Positions 1 through 9,543 are shown, counted from the first letter of the stretch. The stretch: 64,000 bases of DNA from DASWJZ01 sp963792885 (GCA_963792885.1 CAWBXX010000002.1:1003394-1067393), one strand, 5' to 3'. Translations and numbers: made by a program. Notes: generated by a model not told the origin, from the sequence alone.

Positions 1-681
1 GCGCCTTCTCGGCAATCGGAGCGAGATCGATAAGCTGGCCGAAGAAGGAGGGCAACTGAACGACGACGCAGGAGGTCTCGTCGTCGATTTGCGCAGAGCA
101 CGTCCTCCGTCCCACGCGGGTCGGGATCGAGCGCGACCACCTGGTCGCCCGCCATCCGCGACAGCGTCTCGACCACTTCGCGGTAATGCGGGTGCAGTCC
201 GCCGGAGAGCACCGCCTTCTTCCGCCGCGTGACGCGGTGCGCCATCAGCACCGCCTCGCCGGTCGCCGTCGAGCCGTCGTACATGGAGGCGTTGGCGACC
301 TCCATGCCGACGAGGTTCGCGACCTGCGTCTGGAACTCGAAGAGATATTGTAGCGTGCCCTGCGCGATCTCCGGCTGATAGGGCGTGTAGGAGGTGAGGA
401 ACTCGGAGCGCTGGATGATGTGGTCGACAGCCGCAGGCACGTGGTGGCGATAGGCGCCGGCGCCGACGAAGAACGGCCCGTCGCCGGCCGCGCGGTTCAT
501 GCCGGCGAGCGAACGCATCAGCCGCGCGACTTCAAGCTCGCTCCGCTGCTTCGGCAGATCGAGCGGCTGAGGTCAGCCGCTTGGCAGCCGGGATATCGGC
601 GAAGAGGTCGTCAATTCCGCCGACGCCGATCCGGGCGAGCATATCGGCGCGGTCTTGGGGCGTATGGGGCAGGTAGCGCAT
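1..681 (-). CDS. gcvPA: Glycine dehydrogenase (decarboxylating) subunit 1, partial, frameshifted
   Basis: This is the N-terminal part of the PLP-dependent P-protein, subunit 1, of the two-subunit glycine cleavage system, which decarboxylates glycine and passes the aminomethyl group to lipoyl-GcvH. The visible start is MRYLPHTPQDRADML, followed by a DLPKQRSELEVARL segment and a block with GDQVVALDPDPRGTEDVL. The gene runs off the left edge, so the C-terminus and gcvPB are not seen. Two single-base frameshifts break it: one near 565-585, after AAKRLT, and one near 88-95, before the AQIDDETS block. It is the last visible gene of the minus-strand gcv operon, and its start lies 2 nt after the GNAT stop codon. 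The family assignment is strong; whether the breaks are real cannot be told here. Confidence 0.85.
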
Positions 682-683
682 CG

Positions 684-1164
684 TCAGGCGAACCTCCGGT
701 CTTCGGCGACGGCAAGCGTTTTTTCCATATCGACGCGAATCCATCCGGGACGCTTCGGGTTGTCCGTGCGGCTGGTCTCCTTGAAGCCGAAAGCGCGATA
801 GATCGCGATGTTCCGCGCCATCATCCGCGTTCGTGTAGAGATGAAGCGTTGTGTAGCCGCGCCGCCGCGCTTCATCCTCGGCGAAGGCGAGAAGGCGGCG
901 TCCGAGCCCTTCGCCTTGCCGTTCGGGCAGGACCGCGACGCTGAAGATCGTCAGGCTCTCGCCTTCGTCTTCGAGCACGATCAGGGCGAAGGTGTCACCG
1001 GCCTCCTCCAGAAGCCACACTTCGCCCGCTGCGATCCGCGGCCGATAGTCCTCCGTCATGGGAAGTGGATCTCTTCCAAGGACCGGGACGTAGTGCGCAT
1101 AAGCCGCGCGCGTGATCGCCTCCACGGTCGCAACATCGCGCTCCTCGGCCAGGCGCTCTTTCAC
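684..1164 (-). CDS. GNAT family N-acetyltransferase (one frameshift)
   Basis: This is a GCN5-related acetyltransferase of about 160 residues that would move an acetyl group from acetyl-CoA to an unknown amine. The acetyl-CoA loop is visible as ERQGEGLGRRLLAFAE, and the family C-terminal block NIAIYRAFGFKE is present. These two parts lie in different frames; one base is missing near 826-832, between LHLYTNA and RMMARN. The GTG start at 1164 overlaps the TGA of the OsmC gene (GTGA), which implies translational coupling. It sits inside the glycine-cleavage operon, which is unusual and suggests a linked but unknown substrate. No substrate can be named from sequence. Confidence 0.75.
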
Positions 1165-1625
1165 GGCTGCGGCTCGATCGTGATCTTCGTCGTGACGGAG
1201 TTGGCGATGAAGCAGAGCTCGTGCGCTTCGTGGTGGAGCGCGTCGAGCTTCGCCTTGTCGGGGGGCGTGCCGCCGAAGACGATCTTCGGCCTGAGCGTCA
1301 CCTCGGTCACCGCCTTCTTTTTCGGCGCGATGTCCCCCAGGACCCCGACAGCCTCGTCGACGTAGGATTCGACGATGAGCCCGGCGTGGCGGGCAAGATC
1401 GATGAAGAAGAGCATGTGGCAGCTTGAAAGCGCGGCGACGAAAGCCTCTTCCGGGTCGACGGCGTCCTCGCGGACGAATTGCGCCGGCACCACGCCTGGC
1501 GAGGCCGATGCCGGCACCACCGTGCCGCCGTCGAAGTGCCATTCGTGCGCGCGCGTGTAGCGGCCTCGGGAGAAGTCGTCGCCGATCTGCTTCCAGACGA
1601 TGGTCGCGCGATATTCGTGGGCCAT
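1161..1625 (-). CDS. OsmC/Ohr-family peroxiredoxin-like protein
   Basis: This 154-residue protein matches the OsmC/Ohr fold. Members reduce organic or fatty-acid hydroperoxides using two buried cysteines. Both expected cysteines are visible: SSCHMLFF in the middle of the protein and HELCFIANSV near the end. The start was set at MAHEYRATIVW (CAT at 1623-1625) because the upstream extension has no family character and would run into gcvH. It lies between gcvH and the GNAT gene and overlaps the latter by 4 nt, so it is co-transcribed with the glycine-cleavage genes. A role in protecting lipoyl groups is an inference only. Confidence 0.85.
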   Translation of the reverse strand: MAHEYRATIVWKQIGDDFSRGRYTRAHEWHFDGGTVVPASASPGVVPAQFVREDAVDPEEAFVAALSSCHMLFFIDLARHAGLIVESYVDEAVGVLGDIAPKKKAVTEVTLRPKIVFGGTPPDKAKLDALHHEAHELCFIANSVTTKITIEPQP

Positions 1626-1632
1626 GACGAGC

Positions 1633-2007
1633 TCAGAGCGTGCCGACGAAGGCGCGGTAGCCCGCCTCGTCGAGGAGACCGTCAACCTCGCTCACGTCGG
1701 CGAGCTTCAACTTCATGAACCAGCCGTCGGCCTCCGGCGCAGTGTTGACCGTGCCAGGATCGTCGCTCAGCGAAGTGTTGGTCTCCACCACTTCGCCGGA
1801 GATCGGGGCGTAGACGTCGCTCGCGGCCTTGACGGATTCTACAACGGCCGCGCCTTCGCCCTTCTTAAAGCTGCGCCCGACGTCCGGAAGCTCGACGAAG
1901 ACGACGTCGCCGAGCTGCTCGGCCGCGTAGGCGGTGATGCCGATCGTGGCGGTGTCGCCGTCGAGGCGCACCCATTCATGCTCTTTTGTGTAGCGCGTAT
2001 TGGACAT
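1633..2007 (-). CDS. gcvH: Glycine cleavage system H protein
   Basis: This 124-residue lipoyl carrier shuttles the aminomethyl intermediate between the P, T and L proteins. The lipoylation lysine is K60 in the context ESVKAASD. Further family blocks are YTKEHEWVRLDGD at the start and PEADGWFMKLK toward the end. Length is normal for the family. It lies 6 nt downstream of the gcvT stop codon and 7 nt upstream of the OsmC gene, in the riboswitch-controlled minus-strand operon. Confidence 0.97.
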   Translation of the reverse strand: MSNTRYTKEHEWVRLDGDTATIGITAYAAEQLGDVVFVELPDVGRSFKKGEGAAVVESVKAASDVYAPISGEVVETNTSLSDDPGTVNTAPEADGWFMKLKLADVSEVDGLLDEAGYRAFVGTL

Positions 2008-2013
2008 GGCCCC

Positions 2014-3144
2014 TCAACTCCTCGTTCTGAAATAGCGGTGCGGCACAAAAGGAAGCGCAGCGATTTCGGCCGGCTCGTCGCCGCGCCTTCCGCGCGTCAT
2101 GATCTTCGCCCCCGGTTCTGCACACGCGGTTTCGACATAGCCCATCGCGACCGGCGCGTTGAGCGTGCCGCCGAAGCCGCCCGACGTGACCGTTCCGATC
2201 ACGGTGCCGGTCTCGTCGACGATCTCAGCCCCGTCGCGGACCGGCGCCCGTCCCGAAGGCCGGATGCCGACGCGCCTGCGCGAAGGTCCGCCGGCAAGCT
2301 CTTTCAGGATGCGCTTGGCGCCCGGGAAGCCGCCCTCGGCGCGCCGCCGCTTGGCGATGGCGAAAATCAAATCCGCCTCGACGGGCGAGGTCGTTTCGTC
2401 GAGCTCGTGGCCATAAAGCGGCAGCCCGGCTTCGAGGCGGAGCGAGTCGCGCGCCCCGAGCCCGACCGGCTTCACCTCCGGCTCCGACAGCAGCGCTCGC
2501 GCGACGCGCTCCGCGTCCGTCGCCGCGACGGAGATCTCGAATCCGTCCTCTCCCGTGTAGCCGGAGCGCGAGACGCGGCAGTCAATTCCGTCGAATTCGG
2601 TGGCCGTTGCGCCCATGAAGGAAAGGGCGGCGCCGCAATGGCGCGCAAGCGCCATCGCCGCATCGGGTCCTTGAAGCGCAAGCAGCGCGCGATCGTCGGC
2701 GGAATGCAGCGTCACGTCGTCCGGCAGGCGGTCGCAGAAATATTCGTCGTCGATCTCCTTGCGGCCGGCATTGAAGACAAGACCGATCGCGCCGTCCTCG
2801 TCTTCGGAATTAGACCGCGTGACCATGAGGTCGTCGACGATTCCTCCGCTGTCGTTCAGAAGCAGGGTGTAGCGCATGCGCCCGAGACCGAGCGATTGGA
2901 AGTCACCGGGCGTCAGCCGTTCGAGCGCGGCTGCGGTCGTTTCATGATCCGGTCCGACCAGGAAGCGCTGGCCCATATGCGAGACGTCGAAGAGGCCGGC
3001 GTGTTCGCGTGTAAAGCGATGCTCCGCGAGGATGCCCTCGTATTGCACCGGCATTGCGTAGCCGGCGAACGGCACCATGCGCGCGCCAAGCGCAACGTGA
3101 AGGTCGTAAAGCGGCGTGCGGCGAAGCGCTTCGGTGTCTGCCAT
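2014..3144 (-). CDS. gcvT: Aminomethyltransferase (glycine cleavage T protein)
   Basis: This 376-residue enzyme transfers the methylene group from aminomethyl-GcvH to tetrahydrofolate and releases ammonia. Typical GcvT blocks are LYDLHVALGARMVPFAGYAMP at the start, SHMGQ, and GYTGEDGFEI in the middle. The C-terminal barrel has VTSGGFGGTLNAPVAMGYV. The start MADTEALRRTPLYD was chosen because upstream codons lie in the leader with the riboswitch. It is the first gene of the operon; the second glycine aptamer ends about 53 nt before it. Confidence 0.97.
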   Translation of the reverse strand: MADTEALRRTPLYDLHVALGARMVPFAGYAMPVQYEGILAEHRFTREHAGLFDVSHMGQRFLVGPDHETTAAALERLTPGDFQSLGLGRMRYTLLLNDSGGIVDDLMVTRSNSEDEDGAIGLVFNAGRKEIDDEYFCDRLPDDVTLHSADDRALLALQGPDAAMALARHCGAALSFMGATATEFDGIDCRVSRSGYTGEDGFEISVAATDAERVARALLSEPEVKPVGLGARDSLRLEAGLPLYGHELDETTSPVEADLIFAIAKRRRAEGGFPGAKRILKELAGGPSRRRVGIRPSGRAPVRDGAEIVDETGTVIGTVTSGGFGGTLNAPVAMGYVETACAEPGAKIMTRGRRGDEPAEIAALPFVPHRYFRTRS

Positions 3145-3197
3145 CTCGTCCCGCGTCAGAGCGTTGCACGAGGACGCACCATTGCGTCCGTCCGTGC

Positions 3198-3402
3198 CCC
3201 CTCTGTCACGAGAACCTGAGAGATTCCCGGCACGCCGAAGCGGCCGGTTACTCCTTCGGTGGGCCGCCCGCATTTGTGGGCAGCCGCTTTCCAGAGCGTC
3301 GCTCGCCGTTGCGCGGTCCTGTCGCCTGAGAGTTTCCGGGGCGGTTGCTCCTTCGGCGTTCCCTCGAGCCCGAAACCGGCATCGACGGAACTCTCCCGCG
3401 CG
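3198..3402 (-). ncRNA. Tandem glycine riboswitch
   Basis: Read on the minus strand, two glycine aptamers lie in tandem upstream of gcvT. Aptamer 1 (about 3307-3402) opens with GCGGGAGAG, has CGCCGAAGGAGCAA in its core and ends with CTCTCAGGCGACAGGACCG. Aptamer 2 (about 3198-3300) has CACCGAAGGAGTAA in its core and ends with ATCTCTCAGGT followed by GTGACAGAGGGG. These are the standard conserved blocks of the gcvT RNA family. In known cases glycine binding turns on expression of the gcv genes. The distance to the gcvT start is short, so control at translation initiation is plausible, but no clear intrinsic terminator is seen. Confidence 0.93.
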
Positions 3403-3442
3403 GCGTCAAACATTGCGGATCGCGACGTGATCCGCGGGCGGA

Positions 3443-3471
3443 GTCATGGGCGCAAACGCGCGCCCCGTCAA
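3443..3471 (-). promoter_or_regulatory. Possible promoter of the riboswitch-gcv operon
   Basis: On the minus strand there is a TTGACG at 3466-3471, a 17-nt spacer and a weak CATGAC at 3443-3448. This places a start site roughly 30-40 nt before the first glycine aptamer. The -10 element is poor, so the call is tentative. Confidence 0.3.
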
Positions 3472-3493
3472 CCTTGCGCCCGGGCGCTCTTGC

Positions 3494-4243
3494 CTATTGT
3501 CCGAGGACAAATCCGCCGCTTGGAACCGGCAGCTCGTTGGGTGTCTGCTTGCGTGGCGGCGGGGGAGGCGCGGCCGCGATGGGCGGCACATCTTCCTTGA
3601 CCTGCGGCTTCGCGATTTCGGCGATCGTGGCGTCGCCTGGTTTCATCGGATCCCAGTTGCCGACATCGAAGCCCACATAGACCAGATAGTCGCGGTTCTG
3701 CCCGGGCGAGGGCACTGTGATCTCCCGGACTTCCGTGAAGACGCCCGAGCCCTGCTGCGGGATCGCGATCGACGGCGAGAAACGGTCGGTGGCGAGCACC
3801 GATTCCTTGTATTTGATGACGGCGATCTTGATCGGGACGGTAATCGCGTCGTTATTGCCTTTCGGGCCGAGGACAGCGCGGCCCGACACGCCGATCTTGA
3901 TCGTCACGTTGCCCTGCGCGTCATAGAGGCATTCGCGCGCGGTCTTTCCAAATGAGGCCTGCCAAGTGACGTAGTCCGGGTCGTCCTGGTGGCCGCGCTC
4001 GTAGGTGCGCATGAGCTGCGCGCCGTCGAAGATGCGGACCTCGGGGCAATAATCGGGGCCGAGATAGCGGCGCACGTCGATCTGTCCGGGGAGGCTCGCT
4101 GTTTGCTCCGCCTTCGCCTCCGATGCCTTCGAGCCGGGACGCAGGCGGTCGATGGCGGAGCAGCCCCCGAGCGCGGACAGCGTAACGAACGCGATCACGA
4201 CGGCAGACGCCGCAGCGAGCGGTGTCGGTCCAAATGACCGCAT
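3494..4243 (-). CDS. Putative lipoprotein of unknown function
   Basis: This is a 249-residue secreted lipoprotein of unknown function. A hydrophobic signal segment is followed by the lipobox LGGC, with the lipidated cysteine near residue 27 from this start. The mature part has no recognised domain: a mixed alpha/beta stretch with two cysteines (PDYCPEVR and ARECLYDAQG), and a Pro-rich tail with PPPPP. Two starts are possible: ATG at 4243, used here, with an AGGGAGG motif 12 nt upstream, or ATG at 4255, which abuts that motif. It is divergent from ccrM. Similar lipoproteins are, to my recollection, conserved in Hyphomicrobiales without a known role. Confidence 0.7.
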   Translation of the reverse strand: MRSFGPTPLAAASAVVIAFVTLSALGGCSAIDRLRPGSKASEAKAEQTASLPGQIDVRRYLGPDYCPEVRIFDGAQLMRTYERGHQDDPDYVTWQASFGKTARECLYDAQGNVTIKIGVSGRAVLGPKGNNDAITVPIKIAVIKYKESVLATDRFSPSIAIPQQGSGVFTEVREITVPSPGQNRDYLVYVGFDVGNWDPMKPGDATIAEIAKPQVKEDVPPIAAAPPPPPRKQTPNELPVPSGGFVLGQ

Positions 4244-4413
4244 AGACGCCAACATCCTCCCTGGCCCCGATTGTTCTATATCAGCGGAAAGTCGTGAAAT
4301 TAAGGACAATGCACTCCAAACGTCTAGGATTTACTTTTGTTTCACCACGTTCGCTAACTCCAGCTTCACCTTGATCCGTCACGCTTTTTTGCCGTTGAGT
4401 GCGGAGTGGCGTG

Positions 4414-5536
4414 ATGGGCGTGCGTGCGGCGCGGGCGGGGCTAAGTGCCCCCGGGCGCGATGTGATCCTCGCTGGCGACTGCCTGGAGGAACTGCAGAAG
4501 CTTCCGACGGGAAGCGTCGATCTGGTCTTCGCCGACCCGCCCTATAACCTTCAGCTTTCTGGCGAGCTCTATCGCCCAAATCAGTCGCGCGTCGACGGCG
4601 TCGACGAGGCCTGGGACCGCTTCGCCGACTTCGCGACCTATGACGCTTTCAGCCGCGCCTGGCTCGGGGAGTGCCAGCGCATCCTGAAGCCGACTGGCGC
4701 GCTCTGGGTGATCGGCTCCTACCACAACATCTTCCGCGTCGGCGCCGTGCTCCAGGATCTGGGCTTTTGGATCCTGAACGACGTCGTCTGGCGGAAGACC
4801 AATCCGATGCCGAATTTTCGCGGCCGCCGCTTGGCCAACGCCCACGAGACGCTGATCTGGGCGGCGCCGTCGGCGGACGCGAAGAGCTACACGTTCAACT
4901 ACGATGCGCTAAAGGTCTTCAACGACGACCTGCAGATGCGCTCAGACTGGACGCTGCCGATCTGCACAGGTGAGGAGCGGCTGAAGGACGAGGACGGCGC
5001 GCAAGACACACCCGACGCAGAAGCCCGAGGCGCTTCTCTACCGCGTGCTTCTGGCCTCGACGAAGCCCGGCGATCTTGTGCTCGATCCCTTCTTCGGCAC
5101 CGGCACGACCGGCGCGGTCGCGAAGAAGCTCGGCCGCCACTTTATCGGGATCGAGCGCGAGCCCGCCTATGTCGAGGCAGCGCAGCGGCGGATCGACGCG
5201 ACGCCGGAAGCATCCGGGGCCGTGCTGAAAGTCTTCGAGGGAAAACGCGCCGAGCCGCGCGTCCCCTTCGGGTCGCTGATCGAGGCGGGGCTCGTTGTGG
5301 CCGGCGATGTGCTGACGGATTCGCGCCGCCGCTTCGCCGCAACGGTGCGCGCCGACGCGTCGCTCTTCTGTGAGGCGGAAGGCCGCCAGCACGTCGGCTC
5401 GATCCACCGCGTTGGCGCGGCGGTGCAGGGGCTCGAAGCCTGCAACGGCTGGACCTTCTGGCACCGCGAGGCGAAGGGGTCGCTTCAGCCGATCGACGCG
5501 CTGCGGAGCGAGATCAGGCAGCAGCTCGCAGTCTAG
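4414..5536 (+). CDS. ccrM: Cell-cycle DNA adenine methyltransferase CcrM (one frameshift)
   Basis: This is a beta-class N6-adenine methyltransferase expected to methylate GANTC sites and help time cell-cycle transcription in Alphaproteobacteria. The catalytic motif DPPYNL is at residues 41-46. It is followed by the HETLIWA and RSDWTLPICTGEERLKDE blocks and, near the C-terminus, the SAM-binding motif FFGTGTTG. The C-terminal extension of about 100 residues typical of CcrM is present (SLIEAGLVVAGDVL). A one-base frameshift near 4996-5002 separates GEERLKDEDG from the HPTQKPEAL block. ATG 4414 has GGAG 8 nt upstream; an in-frame GTG at 4399 is an alternative. Confidence 0.9.
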
Positions 5537-5655
5537 GGCCACCAGGGTTCAGCAATGGAAGTTCGCTGACGCCGAGTTGATTTGCCGCTCGAGCCAAGGC
5601 CGACATGACATTGTGATGCAATCAGACTTTAAGAGCAGGCACATGGCATGCCCAG

Positions 5656-6431
5656 GTGAAGACGCCATTGGTCAAGTACGACTCGTATGTCATCTGCACG
5701 TCGCCGCGAAGCGGCAGCACCTTGTTGTGCAAGCTCTTGGCCGCGACCGGCGTTGCGGGAGACCCGGACTTCGTACTTTCATCGCCCTTCGATTTCCGCC
5801 TGGGTGACCACTTTCGGTCTGACGGCGGAGCCCTCCGTTCCGGAACGGGAGATTCTGGCCGCGGTTTTCCGCGCCGCCGTTGCTAAGGGATCGCTTGAGA
5901 CAGGGATATTCGGCCTTCGCTTGCAGAGAGGCAGCTTCGATTTCTTCACGCGAGAAGCTGGCCGTGCTTTATCCCGGCTATTCGAAGGACACCGAGCGTT
6001 TTCAAGCCGCGTTCGGGCTGACGCTCTTTGTGCATCTGACCCGGCGCGACAAGGTCCAGCAGGCGGTCTCATGTGTGAAGGCGCAGCAGACGGGACTGTG
6101 GCACGCCGCGCCCGACGGCACTGAGCTGGAGCGAAGCTCGCCGCCGCAAGAGCCCATCTACAACGCGGACGAGATCCGGGCTCGCTTCGACGAAGTCACA
6201 GCCCACGACCGCAATTGGAACAAGTGGTTCGCTGCGGAGGAGATCGACCCGCTTCGGATCACCTATGAAGAACTCTCGAAGGCCCCGGTGGACACGGTGC
6301 GGGAAATGTTGCGTCTTCTGGGGTTGGACAGCCGCGCGGCGGACGGCGTCGAAATCGGCGTCGCGAAACTGGCGGACGATATCAATCGGGACTGGGCGGC
6401 ACGCTTCCGGTCGGAGCACGGGATCGCCTGA
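5656..6431 (+). CDS. Stf0-type sulfotransferase (two frameshifts)
   Basis: This protein resembles Stf0 sulfotransferases, which move sulfate from PAPS to a carbohydrate such as trehalose. The PAPS-binding motif CTSPRSGSTLLCKLLAA is near the start. Later family blocks are GIFGLRLQRGSFDFF, LTRRDKVQQAVSCVKAQQTG and ITYEELSKAP. These blocks lie in three reading frames, with breaks near 5765 (after VAGDP) and near 5952 (after DFFTRE). The start is a GTG at 5656. About 120 nt separate it from ccrM, so it is likely a separate unit. The acceptor is unknown. Confidence 0.75.
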
Positions 6432-6489
6432 ACCCACTCAGGGGGCGGCTTCTTTCGCGCGGCGCCAATGTATCAGGCGACTTCGCCCT

Positions 6490-7102
6490 CTAGACTCGGA
6501 CCCCGTGTCGCTTCAGATCCTCGCGCATCGTCTCCGCGGTCGTGAAAAGCTCCGCCTTCCAGCCCGCACGGCGCGCTCCTTCGACGTTGGCCGGTGAATC
6601 GTCGAAAAAGAGCGTCGACTTCGGGCTTTAGCCCGAACGTCTTCGTGTGGTGCTCGAAGATTGCCGGGTCGGGCTTGATCAGCCGGACGTCGCCGGAGAC
6701 GGTGACGCCGCGGCCCTGCTTCAGGAACGGATAGCGGTCCTGCGCCTCGCGAAATGTGTCGGGCGCGAAATTGGTGAGGAGCGTCACGTCGTGTCCGGCG
6801 GAGAGCAAATCGCGCAGCACCGCGACGCTCTCCGGGTATTCGTGCGACACCATTCTGTGCCAGTTCTTGCGGAAAGCGCGGATCAGATCGGCCTTGTCGG
6901 GATGGCGTGCGATCGCCTCCGCCTCCGCTTCTTCCCACCCGCGGCCACGGTCCTGCTCGACGTTCCAGGCGTTCGAGCATACGTCACGGAGGAAGGCCGC
7001 GCGTTCTTTCTGGTCGGTGATGAGATCAACATAGGCGAGATGCGGATCGTAGTGGATCAGCACCTTGCCGACGTCGAGGACGATGTGGCGGATATCGCTC
7101 AT
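6490..7102 (-). CDS. HAD-superfamily hydrolase, YihX-like (one frameshift)
   Basis: This is a haloacid-dehalogenase-fold phosphatase of about 203 residues. Motif I is VLDVGKVL, with one nucleophilic Asp and Gly at the usual second Asp position, as in the YihX sugar-phosphatase group. Motif II is LLTNF, motif III includes the lysine of IKPDPAIFEHH, and motif IV is LFFDDSPANVEGA. Motif IV is in a different frame from the rest because of a one-base break near 6612. Its ATG overlaps the TGA of mutY (ATGA), so the two are coupled. The substrate is unknown. Confidence 0.82.
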
Positions 7103-8221
7103 GGCTTCCTTTGCGCTTTCGTTGCGCCCGGATAGGCGGCTTCGATTGCCTTTTTCATGACGCTCGGGAGCGCTTCGTCGGAAAGCGCCGTCGCCCACCA
7201 ACAGCCGGGCGGGGCGGGCGTGTCTTTGTCGACATCGCTCCGCTCCACCGCAAGCTTCAGCGCGAAATGCGTGAAGACGTGATCGACGGGTGACGGCAAG
7301 CCGCGTCCAGCATCCCCCGAGTGGAGGCCCAATATGCCGCGCCGGCTCCGCGCCCCATTCCGAGCCGGGCACTTCACTCATGCCGCCGAGAAGCCCCGTG
7401 GGTGGCCGCCGCCGAAGCAGGATTGCACTGTCGGCGCGGCGCGCGACGAACGCGGTGCCGTAGCGCGTCGGTCGCGCCTTCTTCTCAGCCTTTATTGGAA
7501 GCACCGCTTCCAACCCCTTCTGCCGACTCAGACATTCCGTAGACCATGGGCAGAGCACGCAGGCGGGCTTCCGCGGCGTACAGAGCGTCGCGCCGAGATC
7601 CATGAGTGCCTCTGCGAACTCGCCGGCGCGCGTCGTCGGCACCATCGGCTGAAGCGCCTTGCGGACGAGCGGCTTGGCGGCAGGGAAAGCCGTATCGATC
7701 GCAAAGAGCCGCGCGACGACGCGCTCCACGTTGCCGTCGACGACCGCGATCGGCTCGTCGAAGGCGATCGCCGCGATCGCCGCCGACGTGTAGGAGCCGA
7801 TGCCCGGAAGTTGCGCAAGCTCGCCCGCGTTTTGCGGAAACTGCGCGCCGGGCCGCGCCGCGACGACGCGCGCGCACTCGATCAGCTTCCGCGCTCGGCT
7901 GTAGTAGCCGAGCCCCGCCCAAGCAGCCATGACCGCGTGCTCATCCGCCGCCGCGAGGTCGCGAATCGTCGGCCAGCGCTCGACGAAGCGAAAGAAATAC
8001 GGCGCGACGGCTTTGACCGTCGTCTGCTGCAGCATCACTTCGGAGAGCCAGACGCGATAGGGATCAGGCCGCGCCTCGCGCGTCCGCGCTTTCGGGCCGA
8101 CGCGCCAGGGGAGGGTGCGCGCGTGGCGCCCATACCAGGCGAGAAGCGCCGCGGCCAAGGGCGGTTGATTTCGCCTTGCGGGCGCGGCCTGCTTCGCTAG
8201 CTTGGCGGGCATGCGCGCCAT
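7099..8221 (-). CDS. mutY: A/G-specific adenine DNA glycosylase MutY (one frameshift)
   Basis: MutY removes adenine mispaired with 8-oxoguanine and so limits GC to TA transversions. The helix-hairpin-helix is LPGIGSYTSAAIAAIAF, with the catalytic Asp in AVVDGNVERV. The [4Fe-4S] loop is CTPRKPACVLCPWSTEC, with the normal C-X6-C-X2-C-X5-C spacing. The C-terminal NUDIX-like part (VFTHFALKLAV) is in another frame; the break is near 7320-7340. Candidate starts are ATG 8236, 8221 and 8212; the choice is uncertain because the divergent DciA-like gene begins just beyond. It is followed by the HAD gene with a 4-nt overlap. Confidence 0.9.
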
Positions 8222-8270
8222 CTGCGGTGCGTGCACCCTTCAAGGCAAGTGCCAAGGAGCAACGTCGAGA

Positions 8271-8732
8271 GTGGCTCACCCGTCGCGACCAGACGCCAAG
8301 CCCGTCGCGGAGCTCGTTGCCAAGACGCTCGATCCGCTTGCGCGAAAGCGTGGGCTGGCGCGCGCCGAACTCATCGCCTGGTGGCCGGAGATCGTCGGCG
8401 CGGCCTATGCAGGTCGGACGGCGCCGGAGCGCATCCGCTGGGCGCGTGACGGCCGGGCGGCGACGCTCGTCGTGCGCTGCGACCCTTCCGTGTCCTTGCA
8501 ATTCGCGCACGAGACGGCCCGCGTGCGCGAACGCTTGAACGCCTATTTCGGCTATCCGGCGGTCGGTCAGGTGAGGATCGTGCAGCAGCCGGTCGGGGCC
8601 TCGAGACGCCAGGAGCCGCGCCCGAAGACGGAGCCGCCGGCGGTCGAATTGACGGCAAAGCTCGACGGAATCGACGGCCCACTCAAGGAATCGCTCCGCA
8701 TGCTCGGGCGCCGTATTCTCGCAGGATCGTGA
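8271..8732 (+). CDS. DUF721 family protein (DciA-like)
   Basis: This 153-residue protein belongs to the DUF721 family, whose studied members (DciA) load or recruit the replicative helicase DnaB in bacteria lacking DnaC or DnaI. The core is LIAWWPEIVGAAYAGRTAPERIRW and TLVVRCDPSVSLQFAHETARVRERLNAYFG. GTG 8271 was chosen because AAGGAG lies 11 nt upstream and the longer N-terminus is Cys-rich with no family character. It is divergent from mutY and upstream of the dsbA-like gene. The helicase-loading role is inferred from the family. Confidence 0.82.
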   Translation: MAHPSRPDAKPVAELVAKTLDPLARKRGLARAELIAWWPEIVGAAYAGRTAPERIRWARDGRAATLVVRCDPSVSLQFAHETARVRERLNAYFGYPAVGQVRIVQQPVGASRRQEPRPKTEPPAVELTAKLDGIDGPLKESLRMLGRRILAGS

Positions 8733-8876
8733 CGACTTGCCCGTTTAACGCCGGGCGGCCATGTCCTATGGAAGCCGGCCGGCGGCGCCATTCAGCCTCT
8801 GTTCAAGGGAGCGCTGTTCTGCTTGCCCGGCAACGCCCGAAAAGCCCTGGCCCGCGAGCCCGGGAAGGATGACAAG

Positions 8877-9504
8877 ATGTTGAAAATCGATCGCCGCGCT
8901 TTCTTTGCCGCCGCTCTGGCGGCGCGCCCTTTCCTTCGCCCCCGCCGCGCTGGCGCAGGACGTCAATGTCGAGGACCTGCTCGCGCCCGGTCCGCTTGGC
9001 GAGAAAGTGCTCGGCCCGGCCGATGCCCCGGTCAGCGTCGTCGAATACGCCTCAATGAGCTGCCCCCACTGTGCACACTTCGACGCCACGACATTCGACG
9101 ATTTCAAGCTCAAATATATCGACAGCGGAAAGGTGCGGTATGTGTTCCGCGAGTACCCGCTGAACGCCCCGGCGGTGGCGGTTGCGATGGTCGCGCGCTG
9201 CGCCCCTGCAGACAAATTCTTCGACGTCGTCCACACCTTCTTCCGCACCCAGGACCAGTGGCTTTTGGGCGACAACGTGAAGGCTGGTATCCTGGGAGTG
9301 GCGAAGCAGTTCGGTTTCACCGAGCAAAGTCTGGATGCATGCCTCAAGAATCAGGCACTATTCGACGCGGTGAACGCGGTCCGGGACCGCGGCTCTGCGT
9401 TCGGCGTGCAAGCCACGCCGACGTTTTTCATCAACGGGAAGAAGTACGAAGGGGCGTTATCGCTTGAGGAGTTGGATAAGGCGATCGAGCCGTTGCTCAA
9501 CTAA
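8877..9504 (+). CDS. DsbA-family thiol:disulfide oxidoreductase (frameshift in signal peptide)
   Basis: This is a secreted thioredoxin-fold protein of about 208 residues that would oxidise or isomerise disulfides in the periplasm. The active site is CPHC in the context YASMSCPHCAHFD. The cis-Pro loop is ATPTFFINGKKYEG near the end. The N-terminus MLKIDRRAFFAAALAA and the rest of the signal peptide, LSFAPAALAQ, are in different frames, with a one-base break near 8925-8935. Without correction the export signal would be lost. It sits between the DciA-like gene and smc, a gene order common in Hyphomicrobiales. Confidence 0.88.
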
Positions 9505-9543
9505 ACGCGCAGGCGGGCCCCCGCCTGCCGGGGCTCGCATCGG

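Noticed and set aside
1600..3219. 539-codon plus-strand frame opposite gcvT and gcvH
   Set aside because: It lies antisense to two clear genes and the riboswitch and has no recognisable motif.
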